A stretch of 64,000 bases of DNA from Pseudenterobacter timonensis (lineage in GTDB: Bacteria > Pseudomonadota > Gammaproteobacteria > Enterobacterales > Enterobacteriaceae): NCBI RefSeq assembly GCF_900021175.1, contig NZ_FCOP01000010.1, positions 196,940-260,939 on the forward strand, read 5' to 3'. Every line of letters begins with the position of its first letter. The first letter of the stretch is position 1. The translations under genes were made by a program, and so were the position numbers. Below are positions 45,594-56,631 of the stretch, piece after piece. The notes below the pieces were generated by a model. That model did no database searches and was not told the origin of the DNA. It was given only the letters and a program-made list of their open reading frames with translations.

Positions 45594-45860
45594 TTACTTG
45601 TACAGTTCCGCCGTAGCGTGCCAGTGGTCGCCCTGGGTCATTTCGGTAACCCGATAGCTGCTGGCGCCCGCTTTTTCTGCTTTCTGCGCCAGTTCATGAC
45701 GAATATCCATCGGCGAACCAGTTACGGATGAGACGGAGATGCTGCCCATCGGCTGCATATTCTGCGCCTGGTCGGTATTAACCTGCTGAACGGCTGCGCT
45801 TGCGCCAAAAGAGATAACGGTAGCCAGACCAAGGACAGAAGCCAGTGTTTTGATTTTCAT
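45594..45860 (-). CDS. YhcN-family periplasmic stress protein, copy A
   Basis: An 88-residue DUF1471 (YhcN/BhsA/McbA) protein. A signal peptide of about 24 residues ends GASA. The mature part is a small alpha/beta domain with the family end GDHWHATAELYK. Relatives respond to acid, peroxide or envelope stress. The start at ATG 45860 was chosen because AGGAG lies 8 bp upstream; an ATG two codons earlier would leave only 2 bp. It resembles the adjacent copy B throughout and is less like E. coli YhcN than copy B is. Confidence 0.85.
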   Translation of the reverse strand: MKIKTLASVLGLATVISFGASAAVQQVNTDQAQNMQPMGSISVSSVTGSPMDIRHELAQKAEKAGASSYRVTEMTQGDHWHATAELYK

Positions 45861-45960
45861 AGTCATTACTCCTGAAAAGGTTTACTCAGCGGCGAAAGGG
45901 TTGAAATGCTTTTTTTATGCCGGGCCGCTGAGGGACATTATTGCGATCTTAAAGTGCTTC

Positions 45961-46224
45961 TTATTTATAGAGTTCTGCAGTGGCGTGCCACTGATCGCCG
46001 GAGCGAGCTTCGATGATGCGATAGGAAGAGGCGCCATTTTCTTCCGCTTTCTTATTCAGCATCTGGTCCATATCCATCGGAGAGGTACTTACCGCACCGA
46101 CGGAAACCGTACCCAGCGACTCGCGGGACTGCGCCTGATCGGCGTTGATAGCATCGGCCGCGAAGGCGCCAAAGGAGAGAACGGAAAGGATGCTGAGTGC
46201 TGCTACGGTGGTTTTGATTTTCAT
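45961..46224 (-). CDS. yhcN: YhcN-family periplasmic stress protein, copy B
   Basis: An 87-residue DUF1471 protein, the length of E. coli YhcN, which is induced by cytoplasmic acidification and peroxide. The signal peptide MKIKTTVAALSILSVLSF ends near AFA; the mature part includes SYRIIEARSGDQWHATAELYK. The start at 46224 has GAGG 9 bp upstream; a frame to 46278 extends into the promoter. It lies 100 bp upstream of copy A in the same direction, a tandem duplication. Confidence 0.9.
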   Translation of the reverse strand: MKIKTTVAALSILSVLSFGAFAADAINADQAQSRESLGTVSVGAVSTSPMDMDQMLNKKAEENGASSYRIIEARSGDQWHATAELYK

Positions 46225-46285
46225 GATTTTTACCTCGTCGAATTTTTTAGGGGTCTTTCGTTTCGTGACCCTCATCACAAAATCA

Positions 46286-46291
46286 ATTATA
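46286..46291 (-). promoter_or_regulatory. Candidate -10 of yhcN
   Basis: Consensus TATAAT read leftward, preceded by GTG, about 62 bp before the yhcN start. The -35 is weak (ATTAAT), suggesting activated or stationary-phase use. The rest of the 373-bp gap 46225-46597 is AT-rich to about 46490 and then holds the argR 3' flank; no gene was seen. Confidence 0.5.
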
Positions 46292-46597
46292 CACTAATCA
46301 CCCAAAAAATTAATACCACGCTAATTGTTTCATAAGGTATTAAGTCATAATCATGAACATACATATAACAATGCGATATAAAAATGTGCTTTTGCACAGG
46401 TCATTTAAATAAAAATGTAGATTAATCAAAGGTTTTTTAAAATTTAGCTTTTTGTGCGCTTTAAACAGCGCGTTAACCTGGATAATTCCAAATGGCCAGG
46501 AAAAAGCACGTAAAGCTAAAGAGAAGCCGACGCAATATCGCGGGAAGAGAGAGGAAAGCAGAGGTTTACCCCGCCGCGCTATGCGGCAGGGCGAGGA

Positions 46598-47071
<474 letters not shown>

Positions 47072-47093
47072 TCACCCGAAATAGAACGAAAGG

Positions 47094-47131
47094 AAAACAT
47101 TATTATGCATGTTGGTGAATTTTTATGCAAA
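47094..47131. promoter_or_regulatory. Tandem ARG boxes at argR
   Basis: Two 18-bp imperfect palindromes, centred near 47102 and 47122, with cores AACAT-TATT-ATGCA and TGAAT-TTTT-ATGCA, against the consensus TGAAT-N4-ATTCA. They are separated by 2 bp and lie 26-63 bp upstream of argR, the expected place for autorepression. The second box is the better match (nine of ten core bases). Confidence 0.75.
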
Positions 47132-47443
47132 CCGTCTGGCGTAAGCTAAACTGAATTTATGTTATGAAAGAGACCAATTTTATCAAATTTCGTTATCAGA
47201 AAACATGCCTGCGTCACGGCATGCAAATAAGCCTAAAAGTAAATTAATTGTTATCAAATTGATGTTGTTTTGCTGGTCTTGCAGGGTGTATTGTAACCAC
47301 CTCTTGATTCGTTACTTTGTTGTTACAGAAATGCCATGAAAGGCGGCTGTAAAAGGTGCGTAAACCCAGATTCTTTAATTACAAGCGTTGTAATTATTTA
47401 GCTGCTGAATTATGGTCGCCGCAACGGAGTGACAGATACTTAA

Positions 47444-48406
<963 letters not shown>

Positions 48407-48424
48407 GCGAACGCCTCGAGAGAC

Positions 48425-48458
48425 AAAAACCGGAGCGCGAGCGCTCCGGTTTTTTTTT
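48425..48458. terminator. Bidirectional terminator between mdh and degS
   Basis: Stem ACCGGAGCGC / GCGCTCCGGT with a 2-nt loop, A run on the left and T8 on the right, so it can end both mdh (rightward) and degS (leftward). Confidence 0.92.
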
Positions 48459-48463
48459 GCCCG

Positions 48464-49531
48464 TCAGTTGGTCGCCGGATACTCTCCGATGGTGACCCGG
48501 AAGGTCAGCTTTTTATCATCGCGCATGACTTCTACCGGGATGACCGAGCCGGGGCGAATTTCCGCCACCTGGTCCATGGTTTCAAGCGCAGAGATGGCAG
48601 GTTTGGCATTGACGGAGATGATCACGTCGTTGACCTGAATGCCGGCATTAGCCGCCGGGCCGCCCGGCGTCACCTCGTTCACCACGATGCCCTGGATCTG
48701 ATCGATACCGCCGCCCTGGCTATGCATCGGGGCGATTTCCCGCCCGCCAATGCCGATAAAGCCGCGGATAACGCGTCCGTCACGGATCAGCTTGTCCATA
48801 ATTTTAGTCGCCAGCTGGAACGGGATCGCAAAGCCGATGCCCTCCGGCGTTTCGCCGTCGTTGCTCTTGTCAAACGAGAGGGTGTTAATGCCCATCAGCT
48901 CGCCCACGGAGTTGACCAGCGCGCCGCCGGAGTTGCCGTGGTTGATGGAGGCGTCGGTCTGCAGGAAGTTCTGCCGACCGGACGGGTTCAGGCCGATCCG
49001 CCCGGTGGCGCTGATAATCCCCTGGGTGATGGTCTGGCCCAGGTTATATGGGTTACCAATCGCCAGTACCACATCGCCGATATGCGGCGTACGCTTGCGG
49101 TTAATCGGGATAACCGGCAGCCCGCCGTTGGCGTTGATTTTCAACACCGCAAGATCGGTCAGACTATCGGAACCGACCAGCAGCGCTTCAAAGACGCGGC
49201 CATCCTGGAGGGCGACGATAATCTGGTCGGCGTCGTTAATCACATGTTTGTTGGTAATAATGTAGCCGCGCTCGTCCATGATCACCCCGGAGCCGAGGGT
49301 GCGGATCTCCAGCTGATTGTGCGCGGAGCTATTCATGCCGCGGTTATAGACATTAACCACGGCGGGCGCGGCCCGGCGCACGGCCTGGTTGTAACTTACA
49401 GGCGTCTCATCCGCGCTGTCGAACTGCGGCGCCGCCAGCTTATTGAACTGACGTAAAGAGGGCATTGCAGCCAGTAACAGGCCGCCAACAATGACTCCGA
49501 TGGCGACCGAACGAAATAGCTTAAAAACCAT
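48464..49531 (-). CDS. degS: Envelope-stress protease DegS
   Basis: A 355-residue inner-membrane-anchored serine protease, same length as E. coli DegS. It cuts RseA when misfolded porin C-termini bind its PDZ domain, starting the sigmaE response. An N-terminal membrane anchor (about residues 8-24) precedes the trypsin fold with H in TNKHVIND, D in SLTDLAVL and S in NHGNSGGALV; one PDZ domain follows (from about 255). The start MVFKLFRSVAIG at 49531 matches the family length. Confidence 0.96.
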   Translation of the reverse strand: MVFKLFRSVAIGVIVGGLLLAAMPSLRQFNKLAAPQFDSADETPVSYNQAVRRAAPAVVNVYNRGMNSSAHNQLEIRTLGSGVIMDERGYIITNKHVINDADQIIVALQDGRVFEALLVGSDSLTDLAVLKINANGGLPVIPINRKRTPHIGDVVLAIGNPYNLGQTITQGIISATGRIGLNPSGRQNFLQTDASINHGNSGGALVNSVGELMGINTLSFDKSNDGETPEGIGFAIPFQLATKIMDKLIRDGRVIRGFIGIGGREIAPMHSQGGGIDQIQGIVVNEVTPGGPAANAGIQVNDVIISVNAKPAISALETMDQVAEIRPGSVIPVEVMRDDKKLTFRVTIGEYPATN

Positions 49532-49620
49532 GATGCGGGCGTCGTTAAGAAAAGAACGGAAGCAGCATAACACGACTTATTCGGACATCACACGTGGCGG
49601 TGATGTCCGGTGCGGCACGC

Positions 49621-50988
49621 TTAACGGAGCAACAGATAAATTGTCTCTTTGCCGCGGACAATTTGCAGCGCAATGATCGCCGGTTTGCCCTCCAGCAGCT
49701 TACGCATCTCGGCTATCGACTGCACACGGGTGCGGTTTAAGCCGATGATCACATCATCCTGATGCAGACCGGCCTGCGCGGCTGGGCTGCTCTTTTCGAC
49801 GCTATCCACGGTGATGCCTTTGGTGCCGTCCTTAAGCTGGCCGTCGCTCAGGGTAGCTCCCTGAAGAGCTGGCGTGAGGGTTTCCGCGCTTGCCGAAGAG
49901 GAAGTGCTCTTATCCAGCGTGACCTCTACGTCCAGCGGCTTGCCGTCGCGCAGCAGGCCAAGTTTTACCTTCGTCCCCGGTTCTGTGGTGGCGATACGCG
50001 AGCGCAGCTCCGCGAAGCTGCTGAGCGGCTTCCCGTTGAGGCTGACAATGACGTCGCCTGACTTCACCCCCGCCTTCGCCGAGCCAGAGCCAGGCAGCAC
50101 TTCACTGACGAACGCGCCGCGCTGCACGTTCAGGTTAAAGGCTTTGGCGATATCGGCGCTCATCTCCATCCCTTTAATACCGAGCAGCCCGCGCTTCACT
50201 TCGCCAAAATCGATCAGCTGCTGCGCCAGGGTTCTCGCCATATTGCTGGGGATCGCAAACCCGATGCCAATACTGCCGCCGCCCGGCGCCAGGATGGCGG
50301 TATTAATGCCGATCAGCTCGCCGTTGAGGTTCAGCAGCGCGCCGCCGGAGTTGCCGCGGTTGATGGAGGCGTCGGTTTGAATAAAGTTCTCCAGCCCTTC
50401 CAGGTTGAGGCCGCTTCGTCCCAGCGCTGAAATAATGCCGGAGGTGGCGGTTTGCCCCAGCCCGAAGGGGTTGCCCACCGCTACGGCGAAATCACCGACG
50501 CGCAGCTTATCGGAGTCGGCGATGGCGATTTGTGTCAGGTTAGTGGGATTCTGGATCTGTAACAGGGCGATATCGCTCTGGTCATCGCCGCCGATCAGTT
50601 TGGCGTCAAATTCGCGACCATCGTTCATCTGCACGCTGATCTTGTCGGCCTGGCTTATCACATGGTTATTGGTCAGCACATAGCCCTTCGCAGCGTTAAT
50701 TACCACGCCTGAGCCCAGCCCTTCAAAAGGCTGAGCCTGCTGATCGGGTGCCTCGTCACCGAAGAATTTTTTCAGCTCCTCCGGCACGCGCTGGGTCTGC
50801 GTGGCCGTTCCTTCCACTTTCACGCTCACTACCGCGGGCAGTACTTTTTCAAGCATTGGTGCGAGGCTCGGCAACGCCGCCTGGCCTGGTACCTGCGCAG
50901 GCAGTGACGCCGCCACCGGCCCGGAGGCCGCAAGAGATAGCCCGACACTTAACGCTAACGCGCTTAACAGCTGGTTTTTTTTCTTCAT
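49621..50988 (-). CDS. degQ: Periplasmic serine endoprotease DegQ
   Basis: A 455-residue HtrA-family protease/chaperone, same length as E. coli DegQ. Signal peptide residues 1-27. Catalytic residues lie in TNNHVIS, QSDIALL and NRGNSGGALL; two PDZ domains follow (about 257-350 and 360-450). It degrades misfolded periplasmic proteins and can cage them. The start MKKKNQLLSAL (50988) was chosen over a longer frame to 51033. It is upstream of degS by 89 bp, in the same direction. Confidence 0.96.
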   Translation of the reverse strand: MKKKNQLLSALALSVGLSLAASGPVAASLPAQVPGQAALPSLAPMLEKVLPAVVSVKVEGTATQTQRVPEELKKFFGDEAPDQQAQPFEGLGSGVVINAAKGYVLTNNHVISQADKISVQMNDGREFDAKLIGGDDQSDIALLQIQNPTNLTQIAIADSDKLRVGDFAVAVGNPFGLGQTATSGIISALGRSGLNLEGLENFIQTDASINRGNSGGALLNLNGELIGINTAILAPGGGSIGIGFAIPSNMARTLAQQLIDFGEVKRGLLGIKGMEMSADIAKAFNLNVQRGAFVSEVLPGSGSAKAGVKSGDVIVSLNGKPLSSFAELRSRIATTEPGTKVKLGLLRDGKPLDVEVTLDKSTSSSASAETLTPALQGATLSDGQLKDGTKGITVDSVEKSSPAAQAGLHQDDVIIGLNRTRVQSIAEMRKLLEGKPAIIALQIVRGKETIYLLLR

Positions 50989-51113
50989 TGATGCTGGCTC
51001 TCGTAACCTGGAATTAAAGAAGAACGGCCCCAAAACATGACGATGTTATTGAATTTTAAAACGCCGAACAATGAGACGATTGAGTAAATAATAGCTGGGA
51101 AGGGAGAGAAAGG

Positions 51114-51136
51114 ACGGGCGCAGCGCGTGCGCCCGT
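51114..51136 (-). terminator. Possible terminator of zapG
   Basis: Inverted repeat ACGGGCGCA / TGCGCCCGT with a 5-nt loop, 20 bp after the zapG stop. The leftward tail is only moderately T-rich (CCTTTCTCTCC), so termination may be partial. Confidence 0.5.
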
Positions 51137-51156
51137 AAAATTTTTTTGCGCTACGC

Positions 51157-51555
51157 TTAGTCGCGCTTTGCGCCACCGCGCAGCAGGCCGGATGCGCCTT
51201 CTGAGTAGTCGCGCGGGATCTGGACCGGCGCCTGATCGTTGCTCGCTTCGGACTCCGCCAGGCGATTGCGGAACGGATTGGTCTCTGCGGTCATCTCCGG
51301 CAACAGAGTGCTGGAGCTTTTCGCCATATGTTGATAAAGCTGACGATAGTCGGTAGCCATATTATCCAGCAGTTCGGCGCTACGGGCGAAGTGGCTGACC
51401 AACTCCTCACGATACTCTTCCAGCTCAGCTTTGTTTTTTTCCAGCTCATACTGGAGCGACTGTTGCTGACGCAGTTTGCGATTACCGAAACGCATGGCGA
51501 CCGCGCCAATGATGATGCCGACGACTAAACCAATTAGCGCATATTCCCAGGTCAT
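51157..51555 (-). CDS. zapG: Cell envelope/division protein ZapG (YhcB)
   Basis: A 132-residue DUF1043 protein, same length as E. coli YhcB. One N-terminal membrane helix (residues 3-22) is followed by a cytoplasmic coiled coil (about residues 25-90) and a disordered, acidic-to-basic tail. YhcB is linked to elongasome and divisome function and to control of LPS and phospholipid synthesis. It is divergent from zapE with 190 bp between. Confidence 0.94.
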   Translation of the reverse strand: MTWEYALIGLVVGIIIGAVAMRFGNRKLRQQQSLQYELEKNKAELEEYREELVSHFARSAELLDNMATDYRQLYQHMAKSSSTLLPEMTAETNPFRNRLAESEASNDQAPVQIPRDYSEGASGLLRGGAKRD

Positions 51556-51745
51556 GAACTTCTCCCGTTATCTTGTGGTTCCGTAGGATAGTGGCTCGGC
51601 TCCTGCCTGTGCCTGCTTATGCCACTATAACCGCTATTTCTGCAGAAGTGGAATCCTGACGCATCATCGCGTACTGTAGAACGGCCTTTTTTTTCGTCTG
51701 TCGAACAAGCTGGCACGTATTAATTCAAGGAATAACAATAACATC

Positions 51746-52870
51746 ATGCAAAACCTTTCTCCCGCATCGCGATATCAACAGGCCCTGGACGAGGGCTCAC
51801 ACCAGCCAGACAGCGTCCAGCGCGACGCCATTCACCGTCTGGACGCCATTTATCAGGCCCTGCTAAGCAAACCGGCTAACGCGGGTTCACAGGGCGGCCT
51901 GAAATCCGCACTTGGCCGCCTGCTGGGGAGAAAGGTGCCAGCTTCCGATGCGCCGGTGCGCGGCTTATATATGTGGGGCGGAGTAGGGCGGGGGAAAACC
52001 TGGCTGATGGATATGTTTTACCAGAGCCTGCCGGGAGAGCGAAAACAGCGTCTGCACTTTCACCGCTTTATGCTTCGCGTGCATGAAGAGCTGACCGCAT
52101 TGCAGGGGCATACCGATCCGCTGGATATTGTCGCCGACCGTTTTAAGGCACAAACCGACGTGCTCTGTTTTGATGAATTTTTTGTCTCGGATATCACCGA
52201 CGCGATGCTGCTCGGCGGGCTGATGAAAGCGCTATTCGCCCGCGGCATTACGCTGGTGGCAACCTCCAATATCCCGCCGGACGAGCTCTACCGGAACGGG
52301 CTGCAGCGCGCGCGCTTCCTGCCCGCTATCGACGCTATCAAGGCGCACTGCGACATTATGAACGTGGACGCTGGCGTGGATTACCGTCTGCGCACGCTTA
52401 CCCAGGCGCACCTGTGGCTTTCGCCGCTCGGTGATGAGACGCAAAGCCAGATGGATCGCCTCTGGCAGGCGCTGGCGGGCGCGAAACGCGACAACGCGCC
52501 GACGCTTGAGATTAACCACCGTCCGCTGCCGACGCTGGGGGTGGAGAATCAGACGCTGGCGGTGTCGTTCGCCACCCTCTGCGTCGACGCCCGCAGCCAG
52601 CACGATTACATCGCCCTGTCGCGCCTTTTTCATACGGTCATGCTGTTTGACGTGCCGGTAATGACGCCGCTGATGGAGAGCGAAGCGCGGCGATTTATCG
52701 CGCTGGTGGATGAATTTTACGAGCGCCATGTGAAGCTGGTGGTGAGTGCCGCAGCAATGCTTTATGAGATCTACCAGGGGGAGCGGCTCAAGTTTGAGTT
52801 CCAGCGCTGCCTGTCGCGCCTGCAGGAGATGCAGAGCGAGGAGTACCTCAGGCGCGAGCATATGCCGTAA
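51746..52870 (+). CDS. zapE: Cell-division ATPase ZapE
   Basis: A 374-residue AFG1-like P-loop ATPase (E. coli 375). Walker A is GGVGRGKTWLMD and Walker B is VLCFDEFFVSD, with sensor residues in VATSNIPPDELY. ZapE joins the Z ring late in division under stress and influences FtsZ bundling. It lies next to zapG as in E. coli. A ribosome site AAGGAA lies upstream of ATG 51746. Confidence 0.95.
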   Translation: MQNLSPASRYQQALDEGSHQPDSVQRDAIHRLDAIYQALLSKPANAGSQGGLKSALGRLLGRKVPASDAPVRGLYMWGGVGRGKTWLMDMFYQSLPGERKQRLHFHRFMLRVHEELTALQGHTDPLDIVADRFKAQTDVLCFDEFFVSDITDAMLLGGLMKALFARGITLVATSNIPPDELYRNGLQRARFLPAIDAIKAHCDIMNVDAGVDYRLRTLTQAHLWLSPLGDETQSQMDRLWQALAGAKRDNAPTLEINHRPLPTLGVENQTLAVSFATLCVDARSQHDYIALSRLFHTVMLFDVPVMTPLMESEARRFIALVDEFYERHVKLVVSAAAMLYEIYQGERLKFEFQRCLSRLQEMQSEEYLRREHMP

Positions 52871-53001
52871 ATGCGCCCCCTTTCCGGGAGATGAAAAGCG
52901 TGCAGACCGGGTAAGGTATAGCCAGAGCCCGGCATTGTTCTTACCCTCGAAAAACCCGCCCCAAATCACAATTAGGGGTCGATCTTTAACCTCGACTTCT
53001 C

Positions 53002-53599
<598 letters not shown>

Positions 53600-53611
53600 T
53601 CGGGATTATAG

Positions 53612-54007
<396 letters not shown>

Positions 54008-54037
54008 TTGGATCCTGCTTCGGCAGAGTACAGTTGC

Positions 54038-54063
54038 AAAAACCCGCTTCGGCGGGTTTTTTT
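54038..54063 (+). terminator. Terminator of rplM-rpsI
   Basis: Stem AAAACCCGC / GCGGGTTTT with a TTCG tetraloop and a T run, 30 bp after rpsI. Confidence 0.92.
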
Positions 54064-54155
54064 ATGCATAAGGTTGCGCTTATCCACAAGAGGCGTCCGA
54101 TTCTTCCTCTTTTTCCGCATTTGCGGTATCCCCTCACCACAAACCCTGCAAAATC

Positions 54156-54164
54156 TGGTAAACT
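54156..54164 (+). promoter_or_regulatory. Candidate extended -10 promoter of sspA
   Basis: TGG-TAAACT is an extended -10 element about 150 bp upstream of sspA, in the 307-bp gap after rpsI. The -35 is poor. The remaining leader (54172-54314) has no gene. Confidence 0.45.
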
Positions 54165-54314
54165 ATCATCCAATTTTCTGCCCAAATATCGGCAAAACCG
54201 CTATTTTTGTTCGCTTTTTAAACAATGTCGCGTTTTCCGGGATGGGCACTACATCATCTGGCTGGCCCGCAGGGCTGGTAGCAGTAAAAATTCTGAATAT
54301 ACCTGGAGGTTTTC

Positions 54315-54956
54315 ATGGCTGTCGCTGCCAACAAACGTTCGGTAATGACGCTGTTTTCTGGTCCTACTGACATTTATAGCCATCAGGTTCGTATCGTGCT
54401 GGCCGAGAAGGGTGTCAGTTTTGAGATCGAGCATGTGGAAAAGGATAACCCGCCTCAGGATCTTATCGATCTCAACCCGAGTCAGAGCGTACCGACGCTG
54501 GTGGATCGTGAGCTGACCCTGTGGGAATCCCGTATCATTATGGAATATCTGGATGAGCGTTTCCCGCATCCGCCACTGATGCCCGTTTACCCGGTCGCGC
54601 GCGGTGAAAGCCGCCTTTATATGCAGCGTATTGAGAAAGACTGGTATACGCTGATGAACGCTATCGTTAACAGCAATTCTGCGGCTGAAGCTGACGCTGC
54701 GCGTAAGCAGCTTCGTGAAGAACTGCTGGCGATCGCGCCGGTCTTTGGTCAGAAGCCTTTCTTCCTGAGCGATGAGTTCAGCCTGGTTGACTGCTATCTG
54801 GCACCACTGCTGTGGCGTCTGCCTGTTCTGGGCATCGAGTTTAGCGGTCCGGGCGCGAAAGAGCTGAAGGGCTACATGACGCGCGTCTTTGAGCGCGACT
54901 CTTTCCTGGCTTCGCTGACCGAGCCAGAGCGTGAAATGCGTCTTGGTCGGGGTTAA
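54315..54956 (+). CDS. sspA: Stringent starvation protein A
   Basis: A 213-residue GST-fold protein (E. coli 212) that binds RNA polymerase and lowers H-NS levels, helping acid resistance and stationary-phase survival. The N-terminal thioredoxin-like domain (MTLFSGPTDIYSHQVRIVLAEKG) lacks the usual catalytic residues; the helical C-terminal part includes DEFSLVDCYLAPLLWRLP. It is first of sspAB, 5 bp before sspB. Confidence 0.97.
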   Translation: MAVAANKRSVMTLFSGPTDIYSHQVRIVLAEKGVSFEIEHVEKDNPPQDLIDLNPSQSVPTLVDRELTLWESRIIMEYLDERFPHPPLMPVYPVARGESRLYMQRIEKDWYTLMNAIVNSNSAAEADAARKQLREELLAIAPVFGQKPFFLSDEFSLVDCYLAPLLWRLPVLGIEFSGPGAKELKGYMTRVFERDSFLASLTEPEREMRLGRG

Positions 54957-54961
54957 TCATA

Positions 54962-55453
54962 GTGGAAATGTCACAGCTTTCTCCACGCCGTCCGTATCTG
55001 CTGCGCGCCTTCTATGAATGGCTGCTGGATAACCAGCTCACGCCGCACCTGGTTGTGGATGTGACGTTGCCGGGCGTACAGGTTCCGATGGAGTATGCGC
55101 GCGATGGGCAAATTGTGCTGAACATCGCGCCGCGTGCGGTAGGTAATCTTGAGCTGGCCAATGACGAAGTGCGCTTTAACGCGCGTTTCGGCGGCGTACC
55201 GCGTCAGGTTTCCGTTCCCCTGGCCGCCGTGCTGGCTATTTACGCGCGTGAAAACGGTGCCGGTACGATGTTCGAGCCGGAGGCGGCTTACGATGAAGAA
55301 GTTGCCAGCCTCAATGACGAAGAGGGTGGTAGCGAAAGCGAGACGGTAATGTCGGTCATCGACGGCGATAAGCCTGACCATGACGACGACAACGATCCTG
55401 ACGATGAACCGCCGCCGCGTGGCGGACGTCCGGCGCTTCGCGTTGTGAAATAA
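54962..55453 (+). CDS. sspB: ClpXP adaptor SspB
   Basis: A 163-residue adaptor (E. coli 165) that hands ssrA-tagged proteins and RseA to ClpXP. The N-terminal Sm-like substrate-binding domain (residues 1-110) is followed by an acidic flexible linker (DGDKPDHDDDNDPDDEPP) and the ClpX-docking tail RGGRPALRVVK. The start is GTG at 54962, which aligns with the E. coli start; an ATG two codons later is an alternative. Acidic linker length differs slightly from E. coli. Confidence 0.96.
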   Translation: MEMSQLSPRRPYLLRAFYEWLLDNQLTPHLVVDVTLPGVQVPMEYARDGQIVLNIAPRAVGNLELANDEVRFNARFGGVPRQVSVPLAAVLAIYARENGAGTMFEPEAAYDEEVASLNDEEGGSESETVMSVIDGDKPDHDDDNDPDDEPPPRGGRPALRVVK

Positions 55454-55478
55454 GTCATTAAAGGTTCATACCGTTATA

Positions 55479-55507
55479 GCCCTGTATAATTATACGGGGC
55501 TTTTTTA
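55479..55507 (+). terminator. Terminator of sspAB
   Basis: Stem GCCCTGTATAA / TTATACGGGGC (one G-U pair) directly followed by T6, 25 bp after sspB. Confidence 0.88.
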
Positions 55508-55730
55508 TAATTAACGACCAACTACCGGCATAAAATGTTTTATAGTAAAGGTAAGTCTGCTTATTTTTCTTACTCTTAGTAGATCACTTAATCTTAAAAA
55601 TTCTTTAATCATAGCTAACTTGACTTAAAAATATATTATTTATTCATTTGGTTATAATTTTCTGGCTTTGAAATTATTATCTTTTCAGTGTGATTAATAA
55701 AGATTTTGGATAAAAATGTTGGAGTCGTTT

Positions 55731-55759
55731 TTGACAGTAAGCGATATTGTCCTTATTAT
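55731..55759 (+). promoter_or_regulatory. Sigma70 promoter of the fimbrial locus
   Basis: TTGACA (55731-55736), 17-bp spacer, TATTAT (55754-55759): a near-consensus sigma70 promoter about 80 bp before the first subunit gene. The 333-bp stretch 55508-55840 is strongly AT-rich compared with the flanking genes, a setting typical for H-NS silencing. No gene was seen in it. Confidence 0.6.
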
Positions 55760-55840
55760 CCGCTCCGAATCCGCAATTATACGATATATAAATGAGAGTT
55801 ATAGTTTCGGAAAAACGGAAGTTTATTTTAAGGATTGAAT

Positions 55841-56581
55841 ATGAACGTGAATTTTAAAAAAGCATTAACAGCTACAGCTATTTGCGTTGCGCTTAGCATT
55901 TCCAGTGCCTATGCGGCGGGAGATGTAACGTTAAAAGTTACAGGTAATATTGTTCCAGGGTCATGTGTGCCGAGCCTGCCAAACGGAGGTGTGGTTGATT
56001 ACGGCGCGATGCCGGGTTCTACCATCAATCCAACCGGCACGACGAATAAACTGGTTCAACTGGGTGCTAAAAACATCACTCTGACAGTCACCTGCTCAAG
56101 CGATACCAGCGTTGGGGTGAGTGCTACGGATAATCGTCATGATTCGCTGGTGGGGCTGGGTAGCGGCGCCTTTATTGAGAATGCCTATTACAATAATGCC
56201 AATGCTACCGCAACAGGAAACGGATTTGGACTGGGTAAAACGAGTGCGGGCGTGAAGATCGGCACCTACGCGATTGCAGCCGATCCCTCCACTACAACAG
56301 CAGATGGCGCAGCGGCTGATCTTATTGAAACTGACGATATCTATGCGGCAGATGAGGCATGGGGAAAAGTCGGCTCTGGCGCTTTTGCGCCGACTAACAA
56401 TGGACTTAACCAGACGCGTGTTTTCACCGCTGCCGCTCCGGGAACCACCACGCCAAAAGCGTTTAGAGTGATGAATATGCCGTTACGCATAACGTCAGCG
56501 GTTCAGGATAATACCGTACTGGGTACGGGAAATACCATCACGCTTGATGGTAACACCACGTTGAGTCTGGTTTATCTCTGA
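55841..56581 (+). CDS. DUF1120 fimbrial subunit, first copy
   Basis: A 246-residue exported protein of the DUF1120 family, which includes E. coli GltF and YhcF. Signal peptide residues 1-25 (SAYA). Mature part starts AGDVTLKVTGNI. Two cysteines (42 and 85) are spaced like the disulfide of chaperone-usher pilins. C-terminus ends TLSLVYL, with penultimate Tyr and hydrophobics at -4 and -6, the chaperone-recognition pattern of pilins. Start at ATG 55841 (AAGGA 6 bp upstream) rather than TTG 55835. First gene of the locus; probable structural subunit. GltF-type annotation as a nitrogen regulator is not supported here. Confidence 0.8.
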   Translation: MNVNFKKALTATAICVALSISSAYAAGDVTLKVTGNIVPGSCVPSLPNGGVVDYGAMPGSTINPTGTTNKLVQLGAKNITLTVTCSSDTSVGVSATDNRHDSLVGLGSGAFIENAYYNNANATATGNGFGLGKTSAGVKIGTYAIAADPSTTTADGAAADLIETDDIYAADEAWGKVGSGAFAPTNNGLNQTRVFTAAAPGTTTPKAFRVMNMPLRITSAVQDNTVLGTGNTITLDGNTTLSLVYL

Positions 56582-56631
56582 TAATCGCATTTACTAAATG
56601 CTATCGAAAATAAAAACGGGAAATAAATATA

